Assembly: GCF_026005215.1 (NCBI RefSeq) | Contig: NZ_BPMA01000012.1 | Span: forward strand, 1-64,000 | DNA from: Capnocytophaga catalasegens | Lineage (GTDB): Bacteria > Bacteroidota > Bacteroidia > Flavobacteriales > Flavobacteriaceae | Direction of reading: 5' to 3' | DNA length: 64,000 bases | Shown here: piece by piece, positions 1 to 10,218 of the stretch | Numbering within the stretch: the stretch's first letter is position 1 | Layout of the letters: every line of letters begins with the position of its first letter | Position numbers and translations under genes: made by a program | The notes under the pieces: generated by a model | What the model was told of the DNA's origin: nothing | Seen by the model: the letters and a program-made list of their open reading frames with translations, nothing else | The model's database searches: none

Positions 1-207
1 AATCCCCTATCATAAGATTATCTTTTAACTCATAATAATCATTGAGGCAAAATCATTGGTTGCTTTTTGTTGTTCCCTACGATTTTGTTTCTTAGTTCTT
101 GTTAAGACGCAAAGCTTACATATTCAGTTCCAAGTTTTCGCTGACTTTGCTTCTACAATTTAGGGAAAAGGATATTTTACACCTACATTTTTTACTGAAA
201 AACAAAA
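1..207. other. No gene recognised at the left edge
   Basis: Between the window edge and the hairpin downstream of aspS I see no convincing coding region. Short open stretches exist on both strands but none has a start, a ribosome binding site and a recognisable protein together. It may hold the end of a gene lying outside the window. Confidence 0.4.
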
Positions 208-248
208 AACTCCATTTGATTGGAAAAATTTCCAAACCATATGGAGTT
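208..248 (-). terminator. Terminator downstream of aspS
   Basis: Nested inverted repeat with outer arms AACTCCAT (208-215) and ATGGAGTT (241-248) and inner arms TTGGAAA/TTTCCAA. Read on the minus strand it is followed by a T-rich run, as expected for an intrinsic terminator about 170 nt past the aspS stop codon. Confidence 0.7.
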
Positions 249-414
249 ATTCCTTATTATAATAATATATAATTAAATTTTTATAATTATTTAAAAAACA
301 CACATTGCGTTGTCAAATGAATAGCACTAAAGTATTACTGATTTTTAATGAATTATACAAATTATTCATCCTGTTTTTTTTAGTATTTTTGTAATTTCAA
401 GAAAATACCAACTT

Positions 415-2160
415 TTATTTAAATTTTATATGTAATTCATCTAATTGGGTACTGTCAATAGGTGATGGAGCATCTATCATAACATCTCGGCCACTGTTAT
501 TCTTAGGGAAGGCGATGAAATCACGAATTGTTTCCTGTCCGCCTAATATAGCTACCAAGCGGTCAAAACCAAATGCCAATCCGCCGTGAGGAGGAGCTCC
601 GTACTTAAAGGCGTTCATCAGGAAGCCAAACTGTGCTTCTGCCTGCTCGGGAGTAAATCCTAACAAGCCAAACATTGTAGCTTGAAGCTCTTTGTCAAAA
701 ATACGGATAGAACCCCCTCCAATTTCGTTCCCATTAAGTACTAAGTCGTAAGCATTGGCTCGTACTTGGGCTGGATTAGTTTTTAACAAGGGAATATCCT
801 CAGGTTTTGGCGATGTAAACGGATGGTGCATCGCGCGGTAACGTTGCGACTCTTCGTCCCATTCCAATAAGGGGAAATCAACTACCCATAGCGGTGCGAA
901 TTCATTCGGATTACGTAACCCCAACCGTTCGGCGAGTTCCATACGCAATGCCGAAAGCTGTCCGCGTACCTTAGTAGCTTTGCCTGAAAGAATGCAAATC
1001 AGGTCGCCAGGGGCTGATTCGGTGCGTTCTGCCCATTTTTTAAGGTCTTCTTCGGTGTAAAATTTATCCACAGAAGATTTGAACGACCCGTCTTCATTGC
1101 ATTTAACATACACCATTCCGCTTGCTCCTACCTGCGGACGTTTGACCCACTCAATAAGAGCATCTATTTCCTTGCGTGTATAGGTGTTTGCTCCAGGTAC
1201 AGCAATTCCTACGACCAGTTCAGCATCATTAAACACCTTGAAATCACGATGCTGAGCGATGTCATTCAGCTCACCGAACTTCATACCAAAACGAATGTCG
1301 GGCTTGTCATTACCATATGTCTTCATCGCTTCGGCGTACGTCATACGAGGAAACGTATCAATATGAACGCCCTTTGTTTCTTTCAGAAGGTGCTTCGTAA
1401 GTCCTTCGAACGTCCGAATAATATCTTCTTGCTCTACGAATGCCATTTCGCAGTCGATTTGCGTAAATTCAGGCTGACGGTCAGCACGTAAATCCTCATC
1501 ACGAAAACATTTTACGATTTGGAAATACTTGTCAAGCCCACCAACCATTAAAAGTTGCTTGAAGGTTTGGGGAGATTGTGGCAGTGCATAAAATTCGCCC
1601 TCATTCATACGCGATGGTACTACGAAGTCTCTGGCTCCTTCGGGGGTTGATTTTATCAGTACGGGGGTCTCAACTTCTATAAAGCCTTCGCCAGAAAGGT
1701 AATTACGAACCTGCATTGCTACTTGGTGACGGAAAATCAGATTGTTGCGGACAGGAGTACGACGAATGTCTAAGTATCTGTACTTCATACGGATGTCCTC
1801 GCCACCGTCAGTATTGTCTTCTATGGTGAATGGAGGTAACTCCGATTTGTTTAGGATAACCAATTCCAATACCAAGATTTCCACTTCTCCCGTTGGGATG
1901 TTGTTATTTTTGGATTCTCGCTCGATGACTTTTCCTTTTATTTGGATAACATCTTCCCGCGAAAGGGTCTGCGCTTTTTCAAAAACACTCTTCTGAGTAC
2001 GTTCTTCGTCAAAAATCAATTGTGTGATTCCGTATCTATCACGGATATCGACCCAAACCATAAATCCTTTGTTACGAGAACGTTGCACCCACCCGCTGAG
2101 GGTAATTTCTTTATTTACGTCTGAAAGGCGAAGCTCGCCACAAGTATGTGTTCTAAACAT
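415..2160 (-). CDS. aspS: Aspartyl-tRNA synthetase
   Basis: Charges tRNA-Asp with aspartate in the cytoplasm. The 581-residue protein has the bacterial AspRS layout: an N-terminal OB-fold anticodon-binding domain (about 1-110), the class II catalytic core, and the bacterial GAD insertion (about 280-410). Motif 2 is visible around R220-D221-E222 with the [10 protein letters not shown] stretch after it, and motif 3 near the C-terminus as GLAFGFDR. Length is normal for the family. The ATG at 2160 is preceded on the minus strand by a TAnnTTTG-type element (2177-2184), giving a short leader. It stands alone with a terminator downstream. Whether it also charges tRNA-Asn cannot be read from the sequence. 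Confidence 0.97.
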   Translation of the reverse strand: MFRTHTCGELRLSDVNKEITLSGWVQRSRNKGFMVWVDIRDRYGITQLIFDEERTQKSVFEKAQTLSREDVIQIKGKVIERESKNNNIPTGEVEILVLELVILNKSELPPFTIEDNTDGGEDIRMKYRYLDIRRTPVRNNLIFRHQVAMQVRNYLSGEGFIEVETPVLIKSTPEGARDFVVPSRMNEGEFYALPQSPQTFKQLLMVGGLDKYFQIVKCFRDEDLRADRQPEFTQIDCEMAFVEQEDIIRTFEGLTKHLLKETKGVHIDTFPRMTYAEAMKTYGNDKPDIRFGMKFGELNDIAQHRDFKVFNDAELVVGIAVPGANTYTRKEIDALIEWVKRPQVGASGMVYVKCNEDGSFKSSVDKFYTEEDLKKWAERTESAPGDLICILSGKATKVRGQLSALRMELAERLGLRNPNEFAPLWVVDFPLLEWDEESQRYRAMHHPFTSPKPEDIPLLKTNPAQVRANAYDLVLNGNEIGGGSIRIFDKELQATMFGLLGFTPEQAEAQFGFLMNAFKYGAPPHGGLAFGFDRLVAILGGQETIRDFIAFPKNNSGRDVMIDAPSPIDSTQLDELHIKFK

Positions 2161-2205
2161 AGTTTACTTTTTTTTGCAAAAATAAATATTTATATGTAAT
2201 CTGTA

Positions 2206-4587
2206 CTATTCTGACGGTTTTTTCTCTTCTAATTGGTTTTCTGCTGAAATTTTGTCCTTAAATTTGTTATACAAGAATGAAATCAGCAATAACAATACGC
2301 CTAAACTGATGAATACAATAATCTTTGAAATCGTATTCAGATGCGAAATATCATAGAAGAATAGTTTCACGAGTGTAACGCCAAACAACACAATTGAGGC
2401 TATACGCAAGTGCTTTTGATGTTTGAAAATTCCGATGCAAATGAGTGCCAATGAGTAAAGCCCCCAAAGTATGCTCAATCCTAATTTGAAAACCGACTGA
2501 TTTCCTTGTAATGCTAACCACGTAATCAGTTCATTACTGAGAAAAATTAGCACAATTCCATAGGTAGTCAGTAATATTACTTCTTTGATTCTGCGGTAGA
2601 TAGGCATCATAAAATCTTGTTTGATATATTTCCAAAGCATCAAAATTGCTAAGGCAATCATTGCAAAAAAGATATAACGAATACCCACATATCCCCACGA
2701 AGGAGGAAAATAGTCTATATGACTGGGAGTTATGTACTCATCTCGAAGTTCGCCCAAAACTACCAACCCTGCTGTAAGCGAAAATAGGAATGCCCACCCA
2801 AACAAAACCAAGTTACTGATTCCCAATATTTTGTTTTTCACTTTGAATATATTTACCACAGCCATCATCACCACAAATAACACTGAATACATAATTAAAA
2901 CGATGGTTTTAAACAAATTAACAACTGGATTATAGACCTCATTTTGTATGTCTTCGGAAGTAACTTTAATAACCGAATTTTCAAACCAATGATAAAATAT
3001 TAACGCAATTTCTTTATAGAAAGTAAGATAAGTAACGATAATCAAAAGGACAGAAAAGATATATTGAAGCGTTAAATTCCATTGTTTTTCAGTTTTTTCG
3101 GTAATATATTTCACTGAAAAGTACAAAATTGCAAGATATGTTCCTGCAACAGCGAGTTTTGCCCAAAAATAGATATTCAAAAAAGGTTTTTCGATATGAT
3201 TATTGTCAATAAACAGCGTTATGAAAGACAAAATACTCAACATAACCGAAAAATAATCAAAAAAAGAAATGTTTTTCGTTCTTCCAATCCAAAAAAGCAC
3301 AGCAGCTTGTACTGCCCACAACAACGGAATCCATTTTCCTTCAAACTCTATCGGAATGGCAATGGCTACAAACATAATCGACAAACCTAAGGTTACGGCA
3401 TATATTATTGTATTAGCTTGATGACGAATTTTTATAAGATAATTTACCCCAAAATGCACAACAGCATTCCATAAAGTAAAGGTACTCAATAGATTATCAT
3501 TGTTCTCCATTAGTATGATAGCTCCTGCACCAAAGTATAAAAATGAATTCAAAAACAGGAATCCCGTTTCTTCAAAAAGAACTTTTTTGTTTTGGAAAAT
3601 ACGATTGATAATAGCAACGGCATAAAATTGTTTGAAAAACAATGTAGCCATCGTTATTAACACCCAAGTTTGTGTTTTATATTCAAACACTAAAAATAAT
3701 AAAATGAGCCACGTAAATCCAAAGGCCATATAAAAAGGTGATTTCCAATCTTTTTTGATTGAAACCCAAAGAATTCCTCCGTTGATTAGTCCTATATAAA
3801 TCAGTAAAGCCAAAATATTTCCCACACCTGATGACAACAAAAACGGAATTGCATACGCTCCCACAAGTCCAATAACCGCAATCACCGACCTATTATACGA
3901 AAACGCTGCGAAAACAGTATATGCTGTAAAAAAGACCATCAATAGAAAGGCTAAGAAAAATGGAATCAATCCATAAAGGTCATAAGCGAAAAAGGTAATG
4001 AAATAGGCAATTGCCATAGCTCCACTGACCAAAACCGAGCTATATCCTTCATATTTAGCCCGTAAACGATAGCCTAAAAACAACAATCCGCCACTGGTTA
4101 CATATCCTAAAACAATTCGCATTGAAGGGCTAATCAAGTTATTTTCAATGGAATACGTAATCCCATAGAAAACCCCGATAATCAAAATCAAAATCCCGAT
4201 TTTGTTTATCCAACTCTCTCCAATGATTTTTTCTAAATCTGATTTTTGCTTTGGAGTAGCGAGTTTGGAAGACGTATCATCTGTTTGATTACGGAAATCA
4301 TTGATTGATGAAACAAGGTGCGGTTCTTCTGTAAATTGTTCATTTTCAACCAAAACGACATTTTTTGCTTTATCAATTATTTCTGGTGAAGTCAATGAAA
4401 TTCCTTCTGCCGAATTTTCGGTAGTCCGTAGTGAATTAGCTTCTAGAACTGCTCCTTTTTGCAAGTTTGCTAATTGCTTAACATCTTCTGAAATATGTTG
4501 TAACTCTTCATTAAGCAATCGTTGCTTTTCAGAAAGAGCCTCAATTCTATGGAGTAATTCGTCTATTTTTGAGATATTTTTTTTCAT
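2206..4587 (-). CDS. DUF2339 polytopic membrane protein
   Basis: A 793-residue protein with a short N-terminal coiled-coil-like region (about the first 60 residues, rich in E, K, L and Q), a linker, and then some twenty or more hydrophobic segments to the C-terminus. This is the profile of the DUF2339 family of large bacterial inner-membrane proteins, whose function is unknown. The frame stays open upstream to 4608, but a TAnnTTTG promoter element sits at 4606-4613, so a start there cannot be on the transcript; the ATG at 4587 (protein beginning MKKNISKI) is preferred. The gene appears monocistronic. No enzymatic motif was seen. Confidence 0.85.
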   Translation of the reverse strand: MKKNISKIDELLHRIEALSEKQRLLNEELQHISEDVKQLANLQKGAVLEANSLRTTENSAEGISLTSPEIIDKAKNVVLVENEQFTEEPHLVSSINDFRNQTDDTSSKLATPKQKSDLEKIIGESWINKIGILILIIGVFYGITYSIENNLISPSMRIVLGYVTSGGLLFLGYRLRAKYEGYSSVLVSGAMAIAYFITFFAYDLYGLIPFFLAFLLMVFFTAYTVFAAFSYNRSVIAVIGLVGAYAIPFLLSSGVGNILALLIYIGLINGGILWVSIKKDWKSPFYMAFGFTWLILLFLVFEYKTQTWVLITMATLFFKQFYAVAIINRIFQNKKVLFEETGFLFLNSFLYFGAGAIILMENNDNLLSTFTLWNAVVHFGVNYLIKIRHQANTIIYAVTLGLSIMFVAIAIPIEFEGKWIPLLWAVQAAVLFWIGRTKNISFFDYFSVMLSILSFITLFIDNNHIEKPFLNIYFWAKLAVAGTYLAILYFSVKYITEKTEKQWNLTLQYIFSVLLIIVTYLTFYKEIALIFYHWFENSVIKVTSEDIQNEVYNPVVNLFKTIVLIMYSVLFVVMMAVVNIFKVKNKILGISNLVLFGWAFLFSLTAGLVVLGELRDEYITPSHIDYFPPSWGYVGIRYIFFAMIALAILMLWKYIKQDFMMPIYRRIKEVILLTTYGIVLIFLSNELITWLALQGNQSVFKLGLSILWGLYSLALICIGIFKHQKHLRIASIVLFGVTLVKLFFYDISHLNTISKIIVFISLGVLLLLISFLYNKFKDKISAENQLEEKKPSE

Positions 4588-4605
4588 AGATAATTTATAG
4601 TTTGG

Positions 4606-4613
4606 CAAAGATA
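4606..4613 (-). promoter_or_regulatory. -7 element for the DUF2339 gene
   Basis: CAAAGATA on the plus strand reads TATCTTTG on the minus strand, matching the Bacteroidota TAnnTTTG -7 box, 18 nt before the ATG at 4587. No clear -33 TTTG was found at the usual distance. Confidence 0.5.
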
Positions 4614-5183
4614 AAAAAAATACATCTAAAATTACTGAAAAAATGAATTTTTTTGAAATAAAATCAATAGACTTAAAAATGAATTCATCTTGATTTTTTT
4701 ATTATTCTTAAATTTTCTCAAACCCAAAACTATAAAAATGAGATAATTAAAACCAACCCAGCTACTTACATTTGTATCAAAGTGATTTTAAATCAAATGA
4801 AAACTATCCTTTCATATAGAATACCGTCGTATTACACCTTGTCGATTTAGATAGATATAAGCTATTTGTGGTCTTTACTCTTTTCCGTGCTGGATATTCC
4901 CCCTCTTTACTTTTTTTGTAGGAGTTTGACGTCCGTCAAAACACAACTCGAAGGGTCTAATTTTAATTTATTTTTTGCCGTATATTATTATTACAAGGGT
5001 TTATTTTAATATTTTGTATCATAAAAATATAAATACTTTATTTGTTTTCAAAAAGTCAAGATAAGTTCAAAAATAATTATCTCACAAAATCGCATCTTTA
5101 ATGGAATTTAAGAATATCAAACAAAAAATCCTCAGCAGAGTGGTTCTCTACTAAGGAATTACTTTGAAAATTTATTATTTTTA
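4614..5183. other. 570-nt intergenic stretch with a 16-bp dyad
   Basis: No convincing coding region. It is AT-rich apart from a more mixed block around 4840-4960. Within that block lies a perfect dyad, TTTGACG-TC-CGTCAAA at 4925-4940, resembling an operator for a dimeric regulator. A small RNA or a decayed gene could lie here, but nothing in the sequence proves it. Confidence 0.4.
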
Positions 5184-5912
5184 TTATCTTTTTTGGTATG
5201 TGGTAATTGTAGTAATTGTTACATTATTATCTTGCTCCACTAAGGTCATCGTAAGTATATTATGATTTAGATAAAAGGTAAACTCCTCACTTTCTCCTTC
5301 ATCCGTTTCGATAAGTTTATTGTCTGAAATGACGTATGTAGCAATATCATCACCCAAAGATGTACAAACTCCATTTTGCATTTCTGATTCAATTCGGTTA
5401 ATAGTTTTTTCAGTAAAAACCAATGTTTCTTTCTTTTTGCAATCCGAAAGGGCTTGAATAGAGCCATTTATCGTTTTAGTTTGAATATCCCATATTCCGA
5501 TTAGAGGATTTTGAACTTTATCATATACAACTATATATCCACCATTTGAAAGGGTTAGAATATTTTCTTTAACAGAAAAATTCCCTGTTTCCTCTGTTCC
5601 TGTCTTTCCATTGATAAATGTGAGTTGATTTCCTTTGATAGAAAAAACTCCATATCCTTCCTCTTTTTTACACCCCGTTCCATAAACAGAATAATGTATT
5701 CTTGTGTATGTTTTATCTGATTTAAAAACATAACTATCCTGTTTATTACAATCATTAAGTAAATTATTACCATTTTCTGTTTCAGATTGTAACTTCCATT
5801 CGCCTATAAGTTGGTTAATGTCATTTTGGACATCTTGTGTATCTCCATCACTTTTACTACACGAAACCAATGCTATGCCAGCTATTAAAGCTAACGTTAA
5901 AAATTTTTTCAT
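5184..5912 (-). CDS. Lipocalin-like lipoprotein with two repeated domains
   Basis: A 242-residue exported lipoprotein: a hydrophobic leader ends in a lipobox, ALVSCSKS, with the cysteine near residue 19. The mature part holds two copies of a lipocalin-like module, each opening with LIG(E/I)W and an alternating beta pattern: about 35-125 and 135-235. Each copy carries two cysteines in equivalent places, suggesting one disulfide per module. Such proteins are common in Bacteroidota and mostly uncharacterised. The gene is alone, with a well-formed promoter upstream. The ligand is unknown. Confidence 0.75.
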   Translation of the reverse strand: MKKFLTLALIAGIALVSCSKSDGDTQDVQNDINQLIGEWKLQSETENGNNLLNDCNKQDSYVFKSDKTYTRIHYSVYGTGCKKEEGYGVFSIKGNQLTFINGKTGTEETGNFSVKENILTLSNGGYIVVYDKVQNPLIGIWDIQTKTINGSIQALSDCKKKETLVFTEKTINRIESEMQNGVCTSLGDDIATYVISDNKLIETDEGESEEFTFYLNHNILTMTLVEQDNNVTITTITTYQKR

Positions 5913-5937
5913 TGTTAAACTTGTCTAAAAACTGGGG

Positions 5938-5968
5938 CAAAGATAGATGTTTTTATTTATCTTGCAAA
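5938..5968 (-). promoter_or_regulatory. Promoter of the lipocalin-like gene
   Basis: On the minus strand TTTG (5965-5968), a 19-nt spacer and TATCTTTG (5938-5945) match the Bacteroidota housekeeping promoter exactly, about 25 nt before the ATG at 5912. Confidence 0.75.
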
Positions 5969-6032
5969 AAAATATTTAAAATAATTAAATTTTTCAAAAA
6001 CCACTCTGTTTTTGAAAATTTCATATTGATAT

Positions 6033-9000
6033 TCAGTGAGGAATAATAGACAACGTACTAAATCCTGAACCTTTCTGTTTTAGCTGAATTTGTGTAGAAA
6101 TACGCTCTTTGAGCGCCTCTACATGGCTGATAACTCCTATCATTTTATCACTTTCTTGTTGCAAACGTTCCAACGTGTCTAAGGTTTGATCAAGGGTTTC
6201 TGGGTCAAGTGTTCCAAAACCTTCGTCTATAAATAAACTACTGATTTTCACATTATTAGAAGCTAAATCAGACAAAGCAAGAGCCAAAGAAAGACTTAAT
6301 ATAAAAGTTTCTCCACCCGACAAAGTTTTGACTGAACGTCGTTTTTGCCCCATATCTTTATCAATAATCACTAAGCTATCATCTTCATTTTCAAAAGGTT
6401 GTGAAAGAATATATCGAGGGGAAAGCCGTACTAGTCTTCGATTTGCAAGTTGAATTAACTGTTGAAGTGTTAAATCTTGTGCAAACTGATTGAATTTTGC
6501 TCCTGTAGCATCACCAATTAACATATCTAACAAACGCCAAGAACGATTTTTTTCAATTTCTTGCTTTATTTTTTGCTCTAATTCATCTATTTCTTGCTGA
6601 TTTTGGTCATTATTTCGTAAAATAAACCTTATTTCTTCAATATTTTTGTTGATTTCTTTATTTTTTATATATTTTTGTTCTATATTTTGCACTAAATTCT
6701 CCATTGATTCTACAATATCCTGATTTTTAACTTCTTGAAAATCAGTATCAAGTATTTCCTTTTGTGTTTGTAAAGTTTTAATAGCGCCTTCTAACTCTTG
6801 TTTTTCTTTCATTAACTGATTAGCTTCTTCAAAAGGAAGACGTGCAGAAAGAGCCTCAGTTATTGATGCAAAATTTTGAACAAACACTTTACTATTTAGC
6901 TCATCATCAAGTTGTTTTTTCTGATTTTTATATATGGCTTGATTGACTTCCAAGTCTTTTATTTGCTGCCGATTTATACTTATTTTAGCTTGTAAATTAT
7001 TCCAAAAAGATTGATACGTGCTTATTTTTTCATTTACATTGTATTTTCCAATCTTTTTTTCTAACTTCGCTCCTATTTCAATTCCTATTTGTATGATTTT
7101 CAAAATATTATTAACAATAGGTAAACTATTTTGCAACGATTTAAATTGTGTATCTAACTGCTCATATTTTTTTAATAATTGTATTTTTTCTTCATTTGCA
7201 CTTTGTAATTTTTCCCAATTATCCGTTAATTGATAAGTCAAATAATCGTTTGAAAATTTTTTCTCTTTTTCTAAAATTTCTTCATTAAGTATAAATATTT
7301 CCGAATTTAATGTTTTAATTGTAGTATTTGTTATTGACAATTCACTTTCTTTGACCACTAATTTTTTTTGCAGGTTTTCTAATTCTTTTTCTTGATTAAA
7401 AATCTGTTCAGATAGTGTATCTTTTTCATTATCAGGCATATTACTCCAAGGATGGTGTACCGAACCACACAAAGGACAAGGCTTACCTTCTATTAGTTGT
7501 GAGCGATGTGCTTCTAGCGATTTTTTCAAATCTGCATTTTCCTTTTCAATACGGAGATATTTTAAAGCTTTACTTTGAGCTTCTTGTTGGATTTTGAGCG
7601 TGTTTATTTCTGTTGGAAAAGAAAAAATATCAGCTTCCAATTGTGCTATTTTTTGCTGTTTTTCTATAACAAATTGATGTTTCTGTAAAATATCAACTGC
7701 TATTTTTTCTGCTTTTTGTATTGATTTGATTTGCTCTTGTAAAAGAGTTATCTCTTGTTCAATTTCTTGTAGATTATATCCATATAATTGTGTTTTGAAC
7801 GTCGTTTTTTCATTGTGATATATTTCAATTTTTTCAACTAAAGAACGTTTCAATTCTGTGAAATTTGTTTTCCCATCAATCTCAATATACAAAGGTTTAA
7901 GTAAAGACGAAAGTAGTAAAGTTTGATTGCGAAAATCGAGTTGTTTTTCTGATTTTTGAGCTTGTAGAGTAAGAATTTCTTGTCTGAAAGCTTCCATTTC
8001 TTCACTTAATTGAGTTTCGTTACACTTTTTTTGAATAAAACTTTGCACTTCAATTAAAAAATTTGTTTTCTTCACAAAAAAATCATCTTTTTCTGATTTT
8101 TTTTGCAATAATTTGTTATTATTTTGTTCTAAAAGTTCTGTAATATTCTTCCATTGTAGTAAATCTTCTGAAAATGATTCAGTTTTCTTGTGTAATTCTA
8201 ATCTCTCCCCTTTTTTTTGTTGAAAAATATTTAATTTTTCTATTTTTTGATTTATTTCTACCTCAATATCAGCTATTTTTTGAAGAATTTTAGTTAACTT
8301 TTCTTTTACAGCACGTTGATTTTCAAGTATTGATAATTCTTTTTGTAGTTCTATAAGAGCAGTATCATTATGTATAAGTTCTTGTTTTTTAGACAGATAC
8401 AACTCCTTCGGAAGTATTTTTTGTTGAAATAATAGTTTTGAATCTTCCAGAGATTTCAAACGAATTTTGGATTCTTTGTTTTTCTCAAAAGCCATTTTTC
8501 CTAATATTCGATAGATTTCGGTTCCAGTTATTTGTTCCAAAAGAGCACTTCTTTCTTTTTTGCTTACCTTTAAAAAAAGAGCAAAATCACCCTGTGCTAA
8601 CATAACGGATTTGATAAATTGTTCGTATGAGAGCCCTATATTTTCGGCATTGGCTTTAGGAATATCTTGCCTATTTTGACCTAGTGGAGTCCCGTGAATA
8701 TCATAAAGTTGCATTTGTATATTATCAATCGTACCTGTTCGTTTAATACGAATTGACCATTCTGATATAAAAACTCCTTTGGGACAATGATACATGACTC
8801 TTGCATATGCATCTGTTTTTCCGTGAGTTATGATTGCACCATTTTTTTGAATTTCATTCGGACTTATTTTAAACATTCGAGGCATTTGATTATATAGAGC
8901 CAGCGAAATAACATCTAAAATTGTGCTTTTTCCACTTCCTGTGGCTCCGGTTATGGCAAATAGATTCGTTTGAGTGAAACGTTTATCTTCAAAATCAATT

Positions 9001-9056
9001 GTATGTTTGCCTTCCAAAGAATGTATATTCTTAAATGAAATTTTTAAAATTTTCAT
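6033..9056 (-). CDS. sbcC: SbcC-type SMC-like exonuclease ATPase subunit
   Basis: ATPase subunit of the SbcCD (Mre11-Rad50-like) nuclease that opens hairpins and processes DNA ends. The 1007-residue protein has the Rad50 layout: Walker A GATGSGKST at 37-45, a very long coiled coil rich in E, K, Q and L, a zinc-hook CPLC at 527-530 in the middle of the coil, the second coil, and a C-terminal half with an LSGGE signature and Walker B ending FIDEGFGTLD. Length is normal. The usual partner nuclease gene sbcD is not next to it: upstream is an SPFH gene and downstream a lipoprotein gene. SbcD would have to be encoded elsewhere. Confidence 0.93.
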   Translation of the reverse strand: MKILKISFKNIHSLEGKHTIDFEDKRFTQTNLFAITGATGSGKSTILDVISLALYNQMPRMFKISPNEIQKNGAIITHGKTDAYARVMYHCPKGVFISEWSIRIKRTGTIDNIQMQLYDIHGTPLGQNRQDIPKANAENIGLSYEQFIKSVMLAQGDFALFLKVSKKERSALLEQITGTEIYRILGKMAFEKNKESKIRLKSLEDSKLLFQQKILPKELYLSKKQELIHNDTALIELQKELSILENQRAVKEKLTKILQKIADIEVEINQKIEKLNIFQQKKGERLELHKKTESFSEDLLQWKNITELLEQNNNKLLQKKSEKDDFFVKKTNFLIEVQSFIQKKCNETQLSEEMEAFRQEILTLQAQKSEKQLDFRNQTLLLSSLLKPLYIEIDGKTNFTELKRSLVEKIEIYHNEKTTFKTQLYGYNLQEIEQEITLLQEQIKSIQKAEKIAVDILQKHQFVIEKQQKIAQLEADIFSFPTEINTLKIQQEAQSKALKYLRIEKENADLKKSLEAHRSQLIEGKPCPLCGSVHHPWSNMPDNEKDTLSEQIFNQEKELENLQKKLVVKESELSITNTTIKTLNSEIFILNEEILEKEKKFSNDYLTYQLTDNWEKLQSANEEKIQLLKKYEQLDTQFKSLQNSLPIVNNILKIIQIGIEIGAKLEKKIGKYNVNEKISTYQSFWNNLQAKISINRQQIKDLEVNQAIYKNQKKQLDDELNSKVFVQNFASITEALSARLPFEEANQLMKEKQELEGAIKTLQTQKEILDTDFQEVKNQDIVESMENLVQNIEQKYIKNKEINKNIEEIRFILRNNDQNQQEIDELEQKIKQEIEKNRSWRLLDMLIGDATGAKFNQFAQDLTLQQLIQLANRRLVRLSPRYILSQPFENEDDSLVIIDKDMGQKRRSVKTLSGGETFILSLSLALALSDLASNNVKISSLFIDEGFGTLDPETLDQTLDTLERLQQESDKMIGVISHVEALKERISTQIQLKQKGSGFSTLSIIPH

Positions 9057-9157
9057 AAACCTGTAAAACTATTACTTATCTAAACTATACAAAAGAACTT
9101 TGCCAAAGTAATACCTTGACAAAGTTTTTTTAGAAATTATTGATATTTAAAACTTAG

Positions 9158-10078
9158 TTATTCTTTCTCGTTGTTTTTCTTAACCATTTCTGCAATTTGA
9201 TTTGAAGCAGCAAATGAAGTTATCATATTATTAAGCATTTCAGTACCTACTTGTGGAGAATTAGGAAGTAAAATTAGATTACTATTATTATCTTGCCCGA
9301 TAGATTGTAACGTATCATAATGCTGAGTAACTACAATCAATGCAGAGGCTTCTTGTGAGCTAATACCAACTTTATTAAGTACATCAACACTTTCTACAAG
9401 TCCGCGAGCAATTTCACGCCGTTGGTCTGCAATACCTTGTCCTTGTAGTCGCTTACTTTCGGCTTCTGCTTTCGCTTTCTCAACTATCAAAATACGTTGA
9501 GCATCTCCCTCGTATTGAGCAGCAACTTTCTCTCTTTCGGCAGCATTGATACGATTCATCGCCGACTTCACTTGCGAATCGGGGTCAATATCAGTAACAA
9601 GTGTTTTGATAATATCATATCCATAAGTTTCCATTGCTTCTTGTACTTCGCGTTTTACAGCTATCGCGATATCATCTTTTTTAACAAAAACATCATCCAA
9701 ACGCATTTTAGGAACTTCGGCACGTACAACATCAAATACGTAACTTGTTATCTGGTCGTGTGGATATTCTAATCGATAAATAGCATCATACACTTTATCT
9801 TTGATAACTACGTATTGTACCGAAACTTTAATTTTGACAAACACATCATCAAGTGTTTTAGTCTCAACAATAACATCTAATTGCTGAATTTTCAGACTGA
9901 TACGAGCTGCCACTTTGTCAATAATAGGTATTTTTAGTTGCAAGCCCGAATGACGTATGCTTTGAAACTTGCCAAAACGTTCAATAGAAACTGCTGTTTG
10001 CTGTTTCACTGTAAAAAATAATGAGAATAGAAGAAAAGCTCCTATCACAATAAATACAATAGTAACTGGATCTAACAT
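9158..10078 (-). CDS. SPFH/Band 7 (stomatin-like) membrane protein
   Basis: A 306-residue protein with a single N-terminal membrane anchor (about 5-22) followed by the SPFH/Band 7 domain (about 25-190) and an Ala/Glu-rich helical tail (EREKVAAQYEGDAQ) ending in a region typical of stomatin-like proteins. Members form large oligomeric rings in the membrane and act as scaffolds or regulators of membrane proteases. No NfeD partner gene is adjacent. The start at 10078 gives the expected N-terminus directly before the membrane segment. Confidence 0.9.
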   Translation of the reverse strand: MLDPVTIVFIVIGAFLLFSLFFTVKQQTAVSIERFGKFQSIRHSGLQLKIPIIDKVAARISLKIQQLDVIVETKTLDDVFVKIKVSVQYVVIKDKVYDAIYRLEYPHDQITSYVFDVVRAEVPKMRLDDVFVKKDDIAIAVKREVQEAMETYGYDIIKTLVTDIDPDSQVKSAMNRINAAEREKVAAQYEGDAQRILIVEKAKAEAESKRLQGQGIADQRREIARGLVESVDVLNKVGISSQEASALIVVTQHYDTLQSIGQDNNSNLILLPNSPQVGTEMLNNMITSFAASNQIAEMVKKNNEKE

Positions 10079-10173
10079 AAAAATTGATTTTTAAAATTAT
10101 GAGGGTAAAATTACATTTTTTTTTTGAATGAAAAAAATATTTTAATGAAAACTTCGTTTTAAAAAAAAACACC

Positions 10174-10181
10174 TATCTTTG
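10174..10181 (+). promoter_or_regulatory. -7 element for the Ctp protease gene
   Basis: TATCTTTG matches TAnnTTTG. Transcription starting some 7 nt downstream would begin at or just after the ATG at 10186, which argues for the later ATG at 10219 as the real start of the protease. Confidence 0.55.
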
Positions 10182-10218
10182 CACAATGAAATTTTCTTTT
10201 AAAAAACATAATTTACTG

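Noticed and set aside
1640-1660. Additional copy of the leuS-type hairpin repeat in aspS
   Set aside because: CTTCGGGGGTT occurs but encodes the conserved AspRS segment TPEGARDF and has no hairpin partner arm or G tail.
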